Assembly: GCF_040120695.1 (NCBI RefSeq)
Contig: NZ_JBEEAC010000003.1
Location: 310,001 to 374,000 of the forward strand
Length of the DNA: 64,000 nt
Origin: Plantactinospora sp040120695
GTDB taxonomy: Bacteria > Actinomycetota > Actinomycetes > Mycobacteriales > Micromonosporaceae
Direction of reading: 5' to 3'
Within the stretch, counting starts at the first letter, position 1, and every line of letters starts with the position of its first letter. Under the pieces are notes generated by a model, which was given only the letters and a program-made list of their open reading frames with translations, was not told the origin of the DNA and did not search any database. Below, in pieces: positions 45,997 to 55,634 of the stretch. The translations under genes and the position numbers were made by a program.

Positions 45997-46088
45997 TGAA
46001 CCTTTTTCAACCTCCCCTTGCGGTCCGTCGGAGCGCAAGGTCGGACGCGGTGCGTGAGCGCCGCGCGGTTCAGGTTGAAAAAGGTTCA
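45997..46088. repeat. 92-bp inverted-repeat element with 17-bp perfect arms
   Basis: TGAACCTTTTTCAACCT (45997-46013) is exactly complementary to AGGTTGAAAAAGGTTCA (46072-46088). The 58-nt core contains an inner hairpin CCTTGCG...CGCAAGG (about 46016-46040). It begins 1 nt after the birA stop codon region. Could be a small mobile repeat, a terminator or a structured RNA; the T-run within the arm could serve as a terminator U-tract only in part. Confidence 0.8.
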
Positions 46089-46203
46089 CTGTGATGCTGG
46101 CCTGATCGGTCCCCTCGGTAAAGAGTCGATACCGGATACCACGGTCGTGGCGCGGAACCGTTACGGTCACCGCGGACATACGGTTGTGGACGAGGAGGAT
46201 GGG

Positions 46204-46776
46204 GTGGCTTTTCCCGAGGACGTGCTCACCAAGGACGAGCATGTCGTAGCGCACCTGCACCCGCACTGGAAGGCGTTGATCCGACCGGTCGTGGTGCTGG
46301 TCCTGGCCGTCGCCGCGGTGGTCGCCGGCTTCGTTCTGCTGCCGTCGACCGGTGCGGGCACGATTCTGGGCTACGTGATCGCGGCGGCTGCGCTGGTGCT
46401 GGCGGTCTGGCTGAGCATCTGGCCGTACCTGGTCTGGCGGACCACGCACTATCTGTTCACCAACGAGCGGGTACTGCTGCAGAAGGGGGTCCTCTCCCGT
46501 GACCGCCGGGACATCCCGTTGGGCCGGATCAACGACCACTCGATGAATCAGAAGTTCATCGAGCGCCTGCTCGGCTGCGGCACGCTGACCATCGAGTCGG
46601 CCGGTGAGCGGGGCCAGTCGGTGCTGGAGGACATCCCGGGCGTGGAGAGGGTGCAGACCATGCTCTACGAGATCGTGGAGGCCAACCACGACAAGCACTC
46701 GCTCGGTGACGACGAGATGCGCGAGATCATGGCGGACATGACCGAGGGCAAGCCGCTGCGCGAGGAGTCGAAGTAG
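46204..46776 (+). CDS. PH-domain (bPH2-like) membrane protein
   Basis: 190 aa. Two membrane helices (about 29-72: LIRPVVVLVLAVAAVVAGFVLLP and GYVIAAAALVLAVWLSIWPYLVW), then a bacterial PH domain (RTTHYLFTNERVLLQKGVLSRDRRDIPLGRINDHSMNQKFIERLLGCGTLTIESAGERG). GGAGG lies 5 nt before the GTG; TACGGT at 46179-46184 can supply a short leader. Corresponds to Rv3278c in position. Function unknown. Confidence 0.88.
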   Translation: MAFPEDVLTKDEHVVAHLHPHWKALIRPVVVLVLAVAAVVAGFVLLPSTGAGTILGYVIAAAALVLAVWLSIWPYLVWRTTHYLFTNERVLLQKGVLSRDRRDIPLGRINDHSMNQKFIERLLGCGTLTIESAGERGQSVLEDIPGVERVQTMLYEIVEANHDKHSLGDDEMREIMADMTEGKPLREESK

Positions 46777-46829
46777 CGCCATCCCCGAGGAGGGGGACGG
46801 GCCAGAAGGACAGCCGAAGTGACCCGCCG

Positions 46830-46884
46830 AAGGGTCTCTGCGTCCACCGCTCGCGGGACGGGGCGGCCGGCAGGGACCCTTTTC
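46830..46884. terminator. terminator-like hairpin between PH and MaoC genes
   Basis: AAGGGTC (46830-46836) pairs with GACCCTT (46875-46881) and is followed by TT, giving a T-run of 4. The loop is long (about 38 nt), so the structure is not strongly terminator-like. Located between the convergent genes. Confidence 0.4.
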
Positions 46885-46915
46885 CGGCTGGCGGTCGGGG
46901 CCGCTTCCGGGCAGG

Positions 46916-47416
46916 TCAGCCCGGCGGTACCGGTTGCCGCATCAGGAACCAGCCCCGGAAGCGGGTACGCAGCACCTCGCGTTCCGGCTGGCCCTGGTCG
47001 TCCAGCCGGTCCATGCTGGCGGTCAGGGTGACGGTGCCGAAGCCGGGCCGTGCCACCGACGGCTTGCTGCCGAGTACGGTCAGCCGGATCGCCAGCCGGT
47101 CACCAGCGCGTACCGGGGCCAGCCAGCGCAGTTCCTCCAGCCCGGGTGAGGCGTCCCCGGCGGCCCGGGCCAGCACGTGGTCGACGTACGCCCGCATGAA
47201 GAGGCTGACCGTGAAGAAGCCGCTGGCGATCAGCCCACCGTGATGACTGCGTCGGGCCAGTTCCTCGTCGACGTGGTACCACTGCGGGTCGAAACGCCGG
47301 GCGAAGTCGACCATTTCCCGCCCGTCGACCACGGTGACCCCGAGGTCGAAGGAGCGGCCGGGCGTCAGATCCTCGAAGAACAGTTCGGCGGGCGCGCCGG
47401 TACCCGATCGGCTCAC
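46916..47416 (-). CDS. MaoC-like (R)-hydratase family protein
   Basis: 166 aa with the hot-dog fold hydratase signature: FFEDLTPGRSFDLGVTVVDGREMVDFARRFDPQWYHVDEELARRSHHGGLIASGFFTVSLFMR, where the Asp-x5-His dyad of R-hydratases (FDPQWYHVD) is kept. Likely an (R)-specific enoyl-CoA hydratase or dehydratase. GTG start 8 nt after the GtrA gene, so probably co-transcribed with it. Confidence 0.88.
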   Translation of the reverse strand: MSRSGTGAPAELFFEDLTPGRSFDLGVTVVDGREMVDFARRFDPQWYHVDEELARRSHHGGLIASGFFTVSLFMRAYVDHVLARAAGDASPGLEELRWLAPVRAGDRLAIRLTVLGSKPSVARPGFGTVTLTASMDRLDDQGQPEREVLRTRFRGWFLMRQPVPPG

Positions 47417-47424
47417 CGTGTCGC

Positions 47425-48183
47425 TCAGCGGGCTGACGAACGCCGGGGGGCGGCGTTCAACTCGGCGGCGAGTTCGGTTTCCAGCGCGGCGTCGATGGTC
47501 TCGGCGAACTGGACCTCGATCGGCTGGGCGGAGCCGACCGGTACCCCGGCAGGTCGGTCCCCGGTGGGTCGGCTCCGGGTGGGCTGGTCCCCGGCTGTCG
47601 ACTCGGGCTCGACCAGCTCACCGACCGCCTCGGCGAGTTCGGCGACCGGGTCGAGCTCGGCCAGGAAGTCGCCGTCCGGCTCGCCGGCCGATCCCGGGCC
47701 GGACGTCCTGGACACCCCGCCGATCCCGGTCGGGACGGCCAGCGTGCTCGACGCCTTCCGGAAGACGAAGGTGCGATAGGACCAGAACCGGAAGACGGTG
47801 GCCAGCCCGACGCCGACCGTCTTGGCGACGTTGAGGGCCAGCAGGCCGCTGATGCCGAACCCGTACTTGGCCAGCGCCAGTACGCCCAGCTCGATGATCA
47901 GGCCGGCACCGTTGAAGAGGAAGAAGAGGGCGTACTCCCGCCGCATTGCCGATTTCGGCCGGTCCCGATAGGTCCAGTGCCGATTCATCAGATAGGACGA
48001 GATGGTGGCGACGACCGTGGCGATGACGTTCGCCTTGAGTTGCCCGTCGGCGAACACGGTGAGCGCAAGGGCGTTGAACACCGCGTAGTTGATGGCGGCG
48101 TTGACGCCCCCGACGGTGCCGAATTTCAGCACCTCGCGCAGGAACCTCTGCCAGCGCTCGGGTAACAGACGGGCGAAACGCAT
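47425..48183 (-). CDS. GtrA-family membrane protein with acidic C-terminal extension
   Basis: 252 aa. Four membrane helices typical of GtrA (FLREVLKFGTVGGVNAAINYAVFNAL ... YLMNRHWTYRDRP ... RREYALFFLFNGAGLIIELGVLAL ... VFRFWSYRTFVFR). GtrA proteins probably flip polyprenyl-linked sugars for cell-wall glycan modification. Residues about 145-252 are a Glu/Pro-rich cytoplasmic tail not found in ordinary GtrA. Corresponds to Rv3277 by position. Tandem with a second gtrA. Confidence 0.9.
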   Translation of the reverse strand: MRFARLLPERWQRFLREVLKFGTVGGVNAAINYAVFNALALTVFADGQLKANVIATVVATISSYLMNRHWTYRDRPKSAMRREYALFFLFNGAGLIIELGVLALAKYGFGISGLLALNVAKTVGVGLATVFRFWSYRTFVFRKASSTLAVPTGIGGVSRTSGPGSAGEPDGDFLAELDPVAELAEAVGELVEPESTAGDQPTRSRPTGDRPAGVPVGSAQPIEVQFAETIDAALETELAAELNAAPRRSSAR

Positions 48184-48245
48184 TCGACCACCTTAAGGGC
48201 AGATGTGGGTGCCGGGCGCGTCGACCGGACAGGGCGGGTCGCCGG

Positions 48246-48794
48246 TCACTGTCGGTTGTGCCCCTGGGTGATCACGTCCGGTGCGTCCGCGGCGGCCGGG
48301 CCCACGAAGACGAACCGGCGGTACGACCAGAACCGGAAGAAGGTGCCCAGCGCGGCGCCGATGAAGTTGGCCGCGATGTTGTCGGCGACCAGAGACTTGA
48401 ACACGCCCGGCCAGATGCTGCCCAACCCGTAGTGGCTGATGGCCAGGCAGGCGAGGCCGATGCCCAGGCCGACGGCGTTGAAGAAGAAGTAGAGCGAGTA
48501 TTCCCGGGCCATGCCGGAGCGTTCCCGGTGCCGCCAGGTCCAGAACCGGTTGCCGACGAAGGCGACGGTCGCGGCGATGACCGTGGAGAACGTCTTCGCC
48601 GTGAGGGTCTCCCAGCCGAGGCTCGCGTTGGCGTAGTTGAACAGCACGAAGTCGACCGCGAAGGCGACCCCGCCGACCGCGCCGAACTTGCCCAACTCCC
48701 GGATCAGGTGACCGAACCGGTCCAGAAGGGTGCGAAGCAAGCCACGGCGGGCGGCCGGCGGTGAGGGCTGTTCGCCGGTGGCGGTCGAGGACAC
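48246..48794 (-). CDS. GtrA-family membrane protein, second copy
   Basis: 182 aa, four helices with the GtrA pattern (LIRELGKFGAVGGVAFAVDFVLFNYANASLG ... FVGNRFWTWRHRERSGMAREYSLYFFFNAVGLGIGLAC ... FFRFWSYRRFVFVG). GTG at 48794, with TACGCT ending 6 nt upstream; the longer frame looks non-coding. Related in sequence to the neighbouring gtrA (same FRFWSYRxFVF motif) but shorter. Same probable role in lipid-linked sugar translocation. Confidence 0.9.
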   Translation of the reverse strand: MSSTATGEQPSPPAARRGLLRTLLDRFGHLIRELGKFGAVGGVAFAVDFVLFNYANASLGWETLTAKTFSTVIAATVAFVGNRFWTWRHRERSGMAREYSLYFFFNAVGLGIGLACLAISHYGLGSIWPGVFKSLVADNIAANFIGAALGTFFRFWSYRRFVFVGPAAADAPDVITQGHNRQ

Positions 48795-48910
48795 GGTTTG
48801 AGCGTACCGGTTGCCGGTCGTCCTCACGGCCCGCAACCGGCGACTCGCGGCGCTGGCGCGATCGCCTCCGCGGACGGTCGGTTGCGGCCACGGCGAAAGG
48901 AGTGCCGGGA

Positions 48911-48991
48911 GTGACGTCAGGGTCACCTGGCGCTGTCGGCTGCTGTGAGGATGCCGTGACGCAATGCTGTTGCCCTGAAGGATTTGCGTGA
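48911..48991 (+). CDS. candidate Cys-rich small peptide
   Basis: A 26-codon ORF with AAAGGAG at 48896-48902, 8 nt before the GTG. Its C-terminal half is GCCEDAVTQCCCPEG followed by FA, with five Cys in 12 residues encoded as clustered TGC/TGT codons. It stands alone between gtrA and pckA, whose ATG is 205 nt downstream. It could be a metal-binding or modified peptide, or a cysteine-sensing leader like the Cys-codon leaders reported in mycobacteria. A longer frame exists but lacks support. Coding is unproven. Confidence 0.45.
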   Translation: MTSGSPGAVGCCEDAVTQCCCPEGFA

Positions 48992-49195
48992 AACTGCGCG
49001 TGGGAGCGAGGAAAAAATCGCCTAGCCGCAGCACGTCCGCATCTTGTGCAGTTCTTCACAACCAGTCTCGCTGCCCCGAACGCCGGCTCGGTTTACGCTG
49101 ACGGAAATCCCAGGCTTTCACAAGGCGACGCGGTCGTCGGTCTGTCGGCACCGCGCACCCTGCAATCGGTCAGCGTCGACCAAAGGAGAACAGTC

Positions 49196-51055
<1,860 letters not shown>

Positions 51056-51061
51056 GGTGCA

Positions 51062-51107
51062 AGGAAGGGCCCCTGCACAAAGAAAACGATAAGCGGGGGC
51101 CCTTCCT
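51062..51107. terminator. long palindromic terminator-like element after pckA
   Basis: AGGAAGGGCCCC (51062-51073) pairs with GGGGCCCTTCCT (51096-51107) around a 22-nt A-rich loop, starting 7 nt after the pckA stop. This GGGCCCTTCCT palindrome resembles an intergenic repeat I recall from Micromonosporaceae genomes. Likely a terminator or a dispersed repeat. Confidence 0.7.
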
Positions 51108-51148
51108 CACAGGTGTGCGGGTGGCGCTCGGCGGGCATCATCGACGGC

Positions 51149-52036
51149 ATGACGACGGCCGCCGCGACCGAGGTCCGGCGGCCGTCCGCCGTCCGCGTGC
51201 TGACCTGGTTGCTCGCCGCGACCGCGGCGGCCACCGTCGCGGTCGACGCGCTCAACTGGTGGTACGCCGCCGACCGCGGCTTCGGGCTGGCGATCCGCAG
51301 CGGCTGGGCGCTGCTGCGTACCCTCGGATTCCTGATCCTGATCCGGCATGTCCGGCGGGGCCGGGCCGGTGCCCGCCCACTCGGGCTGATCCTCGCGGTG
51401 ACCACGGTCTTCGCGGTCGGCCGGCTGATCGTGCCCCGGGCCGGCGTACCGGCGCTGCCGGGGGTGCTCGGCTTCGCCCTGCTGGCCGTGCTCTGTGTCG
51501 CCGTCGTCTGGCTGCTCTACCGGTCACCGCCGCTGCGGGAGTACCTGGTCCGGCATCCGAGCCGGCTGGTCGTGGACCGGCGGGGCATCTCCTGGCGGGA
51601 GGTGACCCCGCGCCGGCCGCCGGTCACCGGCTGGCTGCTCACCGCCCGGGTCGCCGCGTTCACGTACGGGCCGTTGACCCTGGTGCCCTGTCTGGTGGCA
51701 GTCGGCACGATTCTCGACGGCCGGCTGCTCGCGGTGCCTACCGTGGTGCTGTGGTTCGGCATCGGCATCGGGGTCAGTTACGCGGTGCTGTTCAGCACCT
51801 TCTTCCTGCTCCGCGGCCGGACCTGGGCCGGCGGGCTGCTGGTGTTGATCAGCGTGCTGGTGGTCGTGGTCGACCTGGCGTTCTGCTGGCTGCTGCTCGG
51901 GGTCGACGGGCTGGTCCGGGACGGTGTGCCGCTGGTGGTGGCCGCGGCGCTGACCCTCTACGCGCTGGGCCGGGCGAACCGGGCCGCCGGGCAGCAGCCC
52001 TCCACCCGGGTGACCACCGCCGCCCGGTCCGGCTGA
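51149..52036 (+). CDS. polytopic membrane protein of unknown function
   Basis: 295 aa with about eight hydrophobic segments, among them VLTWLLAATAAATVAVDAL, SGWALLRTLGFLILIRHV, LGLILAVTTVFAVGRLIV and GLLVLISVLVVVVDLAFCWLLLGVDGL, and basic loops. CATCAT ends 7 nt before the ATG at 51149. The stop codon is 1 nt before the start of the reductase gene, so they are likely one operon with the prenyltransferase. No family recognised. Confidence 0.75.
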   Translation: MTTAAATEVRRPSAVRVLTWLLAATAAATVAVDALNWWYAADRGFGLAIRSGWALLRTLGFLILIRHVRRGRAGARPLGLILAVTTVFAVGRLIVPRAGVPALPGVLGFALLAVLCVAVVWLLYRSPPLREYLVRHPSRLVVDRRGISWREVTPRRPPVTGWLLTARVAAFTYGPLTLVPCLVAVGTILDGRLLAVPTVVLWFGIGIGVSYAVLFSTFFLLRGRTWAGGLLVLISVLVVVVDLAFCWLLLGVDGLVRDGVPLVVAAALTLYALGRANRAAGQQPSTRVTTAARSG

Positions 52037-52037
52037 G

Positions 52038-53219
52038 GTGACGGCGGTGGAGACCGTCGACGTCGCGGTGGTGGGTGCCGGTCCGGCCGGAGCCAGTGCC
52101 GCGCTGGCGGCCCGCCGGGCGGGAGCCCGGGTGCTGCTGCTGGACCGGGCCGGCTTTCCCCGGGACAAGCCCTGCGGGGACGGGATCGCCGCGCACGCGC
52201 TGGACGTACTCGCCGAACTGGGGGTTCCCGACCCGGTGGCCGGTTACCGGCCGGTGCCGGAGCTGCGGCTGGTGGCGCCCGGTGGTGGGAACGTGGCGCG
52301 GCGACTGCCCCGGCCGGCGTACACGGTGCCCCGCCGGGTCTTCGACGCCCGGCTGGTGGCGGCGGCGCTGTCGGCCGGCGCGGAGCTGCGCCGGCACGCC
52401 GTGCGGCGGGTCGAGCGCTGCGGTGACCTGGTGCTGCTCGACGGTACGGTGGCCGCCCGTGCCGTGGTCGGTGCCGACGGCGCCGGTTCGGTGGTCCGGC
52501 GGGCGCTGGGCAACGGCGCCAACCCGGACGGCCACCTGGCGCTGGCCATCCGGGGGTACGCCCCGGTCCCCGCCGGCCCGGTCGAGCAGCGGATCGTCAC
52601 CTCGGCCGCGCACTGGCCCGGCTACGCCTGGTCGTTTCCGATCGGCGACGGGCGGGCGAACGTCGGGTACGGGGAGGTGCTGGCCGGCCGTCCGCTGCGC
52701 CGGACCGAACTGCTGGACCGGCTGGCGGCGCTGCTTCCCGAGATCGACCCGGCCACCGTCACCGGGGTGCGGGCGCACCACCTGCCGCTCTCCACCCGCC
52801 GTCCGCCGCCGGGCCGGGGCCGGATCGTGTTGGCCGGGGACGCGTTGTCGCTGGTCAATCCGTTCACCGGCGAGGGGATCTTCTACGCGGTCCTCTCCGG
52901 GGCGCTGGCCGGGGCGGCCGCCGCCACGGTGCCGCACGCCGCCGCCGACCGGTACGCCGCCGCGCTGCGGGCCCGGCTCGGTGCCCACCTGCGGGACAGC
53001 TCGGCGGTGGCCTGGCTGGCCCGCCGGGCCCCGGTGGTGGACGGGGTGGTCCGGGCCGCCGACCGGGACGCCCGGGTCTTCCAGACCCTGGTCGAGCTGG
53101 GCCTGGGCGACGGCCGGCTGGACGTCCGGACATTGACCAGGGTCGCCGGCGCGGTCGTCGGTACGGTTGCCGGTACGGTCGCCGGCTCGGCCGGGCGGCA
53201 CTTCCGTAGTCGCCTCTGA
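52038..53219 (+). CDS. geranylgeranyl-reductase-family FAD oxidoreductase
   Basis: 393 aa. FAD-binding VDVAVVGAGPAGASAALAARRAGARVLLLDRAGFPRDKPCGDGI, VGADGAGSVVRRAL and GRIVLAGDALSLVNPFTGEGIFYAVLSG, typical of the GGR family that saturates isoprenoid double bonds. GTG start 1 nt after the membrane-protein stop; followed 17 nt later by a cis-prenyltransferase gene. The likely job is partial saturation of a polyprenyl or menaquinone chain, inferred from family and context. Confidence 0.9.
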   Translation: MTAVETVDVAVVGAGPAGASAALAARRAGARVLLLDRAGFPRDKPCGDGIAAHALDVLAELGVPDPVAGYRPVPELRLVAPGGGNVARRLPRPAYTVPRRVFDARLVAAALSAGAELRRHAVRRVERCGDLVLLDGTVAARAVVGADGAGSVVRRALGNGANPDGHLALAIRGYAPVPAGPVEQRIVTSAAHWPGYAWSFPIGDGRANVGYGEVLAGRPLRRTELLDRLAALLPEIDPATVTGVRAHHLPLSTRRPPPGRGRIVLAGDALSLVNPFTGEGIFYAVLSGALAGAAAATVPHAAADRYAAALRARLGAHLRDSSAVAWLARRAPVVDGVVRAADRDARVFQTLVELGLGDGRLDVRTLTRVAGAVVGTVAGTVAGSAGRHFRSRL

Positions 53220-53236
53220 TCGGTACGCTGCAGGGG

Positions 53237-54007
53237 ATGAGTCTGCGCGACCTGATCTACTCGGTGTATGAGCGACGTCTGAGGGCGAAGCTCGCCGGTA
53301 AACCCGTGCCGAAGCACGTCGGGGTGATGTGCGACGGCAACCGCCGCTGGGCCAGGGAGATGGGCTACGTCGACCCCAACGACGGGCACCGGGTCGGCGC
53401 AGCCAAGATCAAAGATGTGCTGGGCTGGTGCGACCAGGCCGGCATCGGGCACGTCACGCTCTACCTGCTGGCCACCGACAACCTGCGGCGGCCGGCGAGC
53501 GAGCTGGATCCGCTGGTGCAGATCATCGAGGATCTGGTGGTCGAGCTGGCCGAGGAGGGCAATCCCTGGCGGCTGCGGATGGTCGGCGCGCTCGACCTAC
53601 TGCCGGCGCAGACCGCCATCACGCTCAAGTCGGCGCAGGAGCGTACCCAGAACCGGGTCGGCGGGGCGCAGGTCAACATCGCGGTCGGTTACGGCGGCCG
53701 GCGGGAGATCGCCGACGCGGTCCGCTCCCTGCTCTACGAGTACGCGGCGACCGGCGGCACCATCGAGGAACTCGCCGAGGCGATCGACGTGGACCACATA
53801 GCGGAGCACCTCTACACCCGGGGGCAGCCCGATCCCGACCTGGTCATCCGGACCAGCGGCGAGCAGCGGCTCTCCGGCTTCCTGCTCTGGCAGTCCGCGC
53901 ACTCCGAGTTCTACTTCTGCGAGTTGAACTGGCCGGACTTCCGGCACGTCGACTTCCTGCGCGCACTGCGTTCGTACGCCAACCGTCAACGCCGGTACGG
54001 CGCATAG
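53237..54007 (+). CDS. cis-prenyltransferase (undecaprenyl/decaprenyl diphosphate synthase type)
   Basis: 256 aa. Catalytic HVGVMCDGNRRWAREMG (Asp33), and SGEQRLSGFLLWQSAHSEFYFCELNWPDF binding the homoallylic substrate. Condenses isopentenyl diphosphate with an allylic primer to give cis-polyprenyl diphosphates for cell-wall carriers; actinobacteria have several with different chain lengths, and this one cannot be assigned a length. TACGCT (53224-53229) ends 7 nt before the ATG, so it can be made independently of the upstream reductase. Confidence 0.94.
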   Translation: MSLRDLIYSVYERRLRAKLAGKPVPKHVGVMCDGNRRWAREMGYVDPNDGHRVGAAKIKDVLGWCDQAGIGHVTLYLLATDNLRRPASELDPLVQIIEDLVVELAEEGNPWRLRMVGALDLLPAQTAITLKSAQERTQNRVGGAQVNIAVGYGGRREIADAVRSLLYEYAATGGTIEELAEAIDVDHIAEHLYTRGQPDPDLVIRTSGEQRLSGFLLWQSAHSEFYFCELNWPDFRHVDFLRALRSYANRQRRYGA

Positions 54008-54061
54008 CCGGCCCGAGGGTCGTGGAGCGGCCCCGGGAGTCGCGGTGCGTGCGGTGCCCGG

Positions 54062-54886
54062 TCAGGTCAGCCGGTGCAGGGCTTCGGTGAGGAAGTCACC
54101 GAGGGCCTCCGGAGACTCTATGTTCAGGTCGGCGGCGTGCGAGACCTCGTCGCCGGTCTCCGGGTTGGCCACCGCCACGCAGACGCCGAAGAAGTCCGGA
54201 TCCGCGGCCTCCCGGGCCCGCAGCGCGGCGAATGCCTTGATATCGGAGACGTCGTCACCGAAATACCAGGCGCAGCCGGCGTCCCGGACCGCCTCGTCGA
54301 TCACCATCCCCTTGTCCCGGTCGACGGGGGGCTTGAGCTCCAGCACCATCCGGCCGACCTGGACCCGCAGGCCGAGCCGGTCGGCCTGGTCCCGACCCCA
54401 CTGTTCGACCTGCTCGGCCAGGTGCGGGGCGGTGCGGTAGTGCAGGGCGACGGAGAGCCGCTTGTACTCCACCAGCGTGCCCTCGGGCAGCTCGGCCCGG
54501 GCGTGGTCGGCGAGTTCGGCCATCGTGGGTACGAACGGCAGCGCCGCCCCCTCGGTGATGGTCTCGCCCGAGGCGTGCAGGTGCTCCAGCCCGTATAGGC
54601 CGTAGAGGTCCACGCCGGGGGCACCGGCGAACCGGTCGCGGAGGAACTCCACAGGTCGGGCCGAGACGATCGCCACCCGCTGCACCACCTCGGTGAGCGC
54701 GGTGATCGCGGCCAGTGCCTTCGGGGCCGGCTCGACGGTTGTCGGATCGTCCCGGACCGGGGCGAGCGTGCCGTCGAAGTCGAAGAACAGGACACAGCGC
54801 CCGGCCCGCTCGGCGGTCGCCCGCCATGCCTGCTCGGCAGTCAGTGGACGGGTCGGGGGCTCGCCCCCCGTGTTGATCGGCCGCAC
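54062..54886 (-). CDS. otsB: trehalose-6-phosphate phosphatase
   Basis: 274 aa HAD-type phosphatase. Nucleophile motif FFDFDGTLAP (Asp36/Asp38), RVAIVSARP, the long cap with VEYKRLSVALHYR, ELKPPVDRDKG, and YFGDDVSDIKAFAAL. Dephosphorylates trehalose-6-phosphate. GTG at 54886 (TACGCT ending 7 nt upstream) preferred over a GTG 30 nt earlier. No otsA in the window. Confidence 0.93.
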   Translation of the reverse strand: MRPINTGGEPPTRPLTAEQAWRATAERAGRCVLFFDFDGTLAPVRDDPTTVEPAPKALAAITALTEVVQRVAIVSARPVEFLRDRFAGAPGVDLYGLYGLEHLHASGETITEGAALPFVPTMAELADHARAELPEGTLVEYKRLSVALHYRTAPHLAEQVEQWGRDQADRLGLRVQVGRMVLELKPPVDRDKGMVIDEAVRDAGCAWYFGDDVSDIKAFAALRAREAADPDFFGVCVAVANPETGDEVSHAADLNIESPEALGDFLTEALHRLT

Positions 54887-54901
54887 GGGCGTCAGCGTAC
54901 C

Positions 54902-54988
54902 CCGGCGGGTTGCCACCGCAGACGTCGAAGCGAAAACGTCTCACTCGTCGAGGCGGCAACCTCAAACCCTGCGGTGGCGACCCGCCGG
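54902..54988. repeat. inverted repeat with 20-bp arms upstream of otsB
   Basis: CCGGCGGGTTGCCACCGCAG (54902-54921) and CTGCGGTGGCGACCCGCCGG (54969-54988) are complementary at 19 of 20 positions, with a 47-nt spacer containing an AAAACGTC stretch. It starts a few bases from the otsB -10. Operator, terminator or small repeat element; the window alone does not decide. Confidence 0.75.
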
Positions 54989-55105
54989 CGCTACGGGTGT
55001 CGGCCGCCGGCTGGCACGCCTACCGGCCGGCGGAGCTGCCGACGGCGACCTCCCCTTGTCGTCCTGATCGGCGCGGGCGTCCCCGTCGCCGGGGTCCACC
55101 CTCTG

Positions 55106-55477
55106 TCAGTCGTCGCCGCCGAGCATCGCCCGGCGGCCGTGCAGTCGAGGCCCGATCGGCACCACCGCCGGGTCCTGGTTGCGACTCAGCAGGTAGCCCT
55201 CGACGAAACCGGTGTTGTGGTCCCCGGCGTTGCGGTCGAGTTCGTTGAGTCGGGTGATCAGGAATTCGGTGAGTGCGGTGATCCGGGCGTTGAGTCGTTC
55301 GTGGAGATCGGCGATGACGGCCAGGACGATGGCGGTACCGGTGGCGGTGACGGCGAGCACGTTCACGAGGAACGGCACCGGGTCGCCGCCGTGCACCGTC
55401 CCGACCACGACGTTCGCGGTCACGCACAGGGTCAGGGACACCGCCGCGACAACGACAGCCATCCACTTCAGGGTCAT
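55106..55477 (-). CDS. small two-helix membrane protein
   Basis: 123 aa. GAAGGAGGG lies 7 nt before the ATG. Two hydrophobic stretches (KWMAVVVAAVSLTLCVTANVVVG and PFLVNVLAVTATGTAIVLAVIAD) precede a soluble helical tail (LHERLNARITALTEFLITRLNELDRNAGDHNTGFVEGYLL). No family recognised; function unknown. Confidence 0.65.
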   Translation of the reverse strand: MTLKWMAVVVAAVSLTLCVTANVVVGTVHGGDPVPFLVNVLAVTATGTAIVLAVIADLHERLNARITALTEFLITRLNELDRNAGDHNTGFVEGYLLSRNQDPAVVPIGPRLHGRRAMLGGDD

Positions 55478-55634
55478 GGCTGACCCTCCTTCTGTCCCGC
55501 AGGGCTGAATTCGGCCTTGTCCCGTCCCCCCGCCGACGACGAGCCCAAGCAGTACCGAGGGACGTTAGCGCGACTGATTGATTCCTGGAGCTGATTGGTT
55601 GGGACTCATGCGCGAAGTTGCGCCATCTGAGTAA

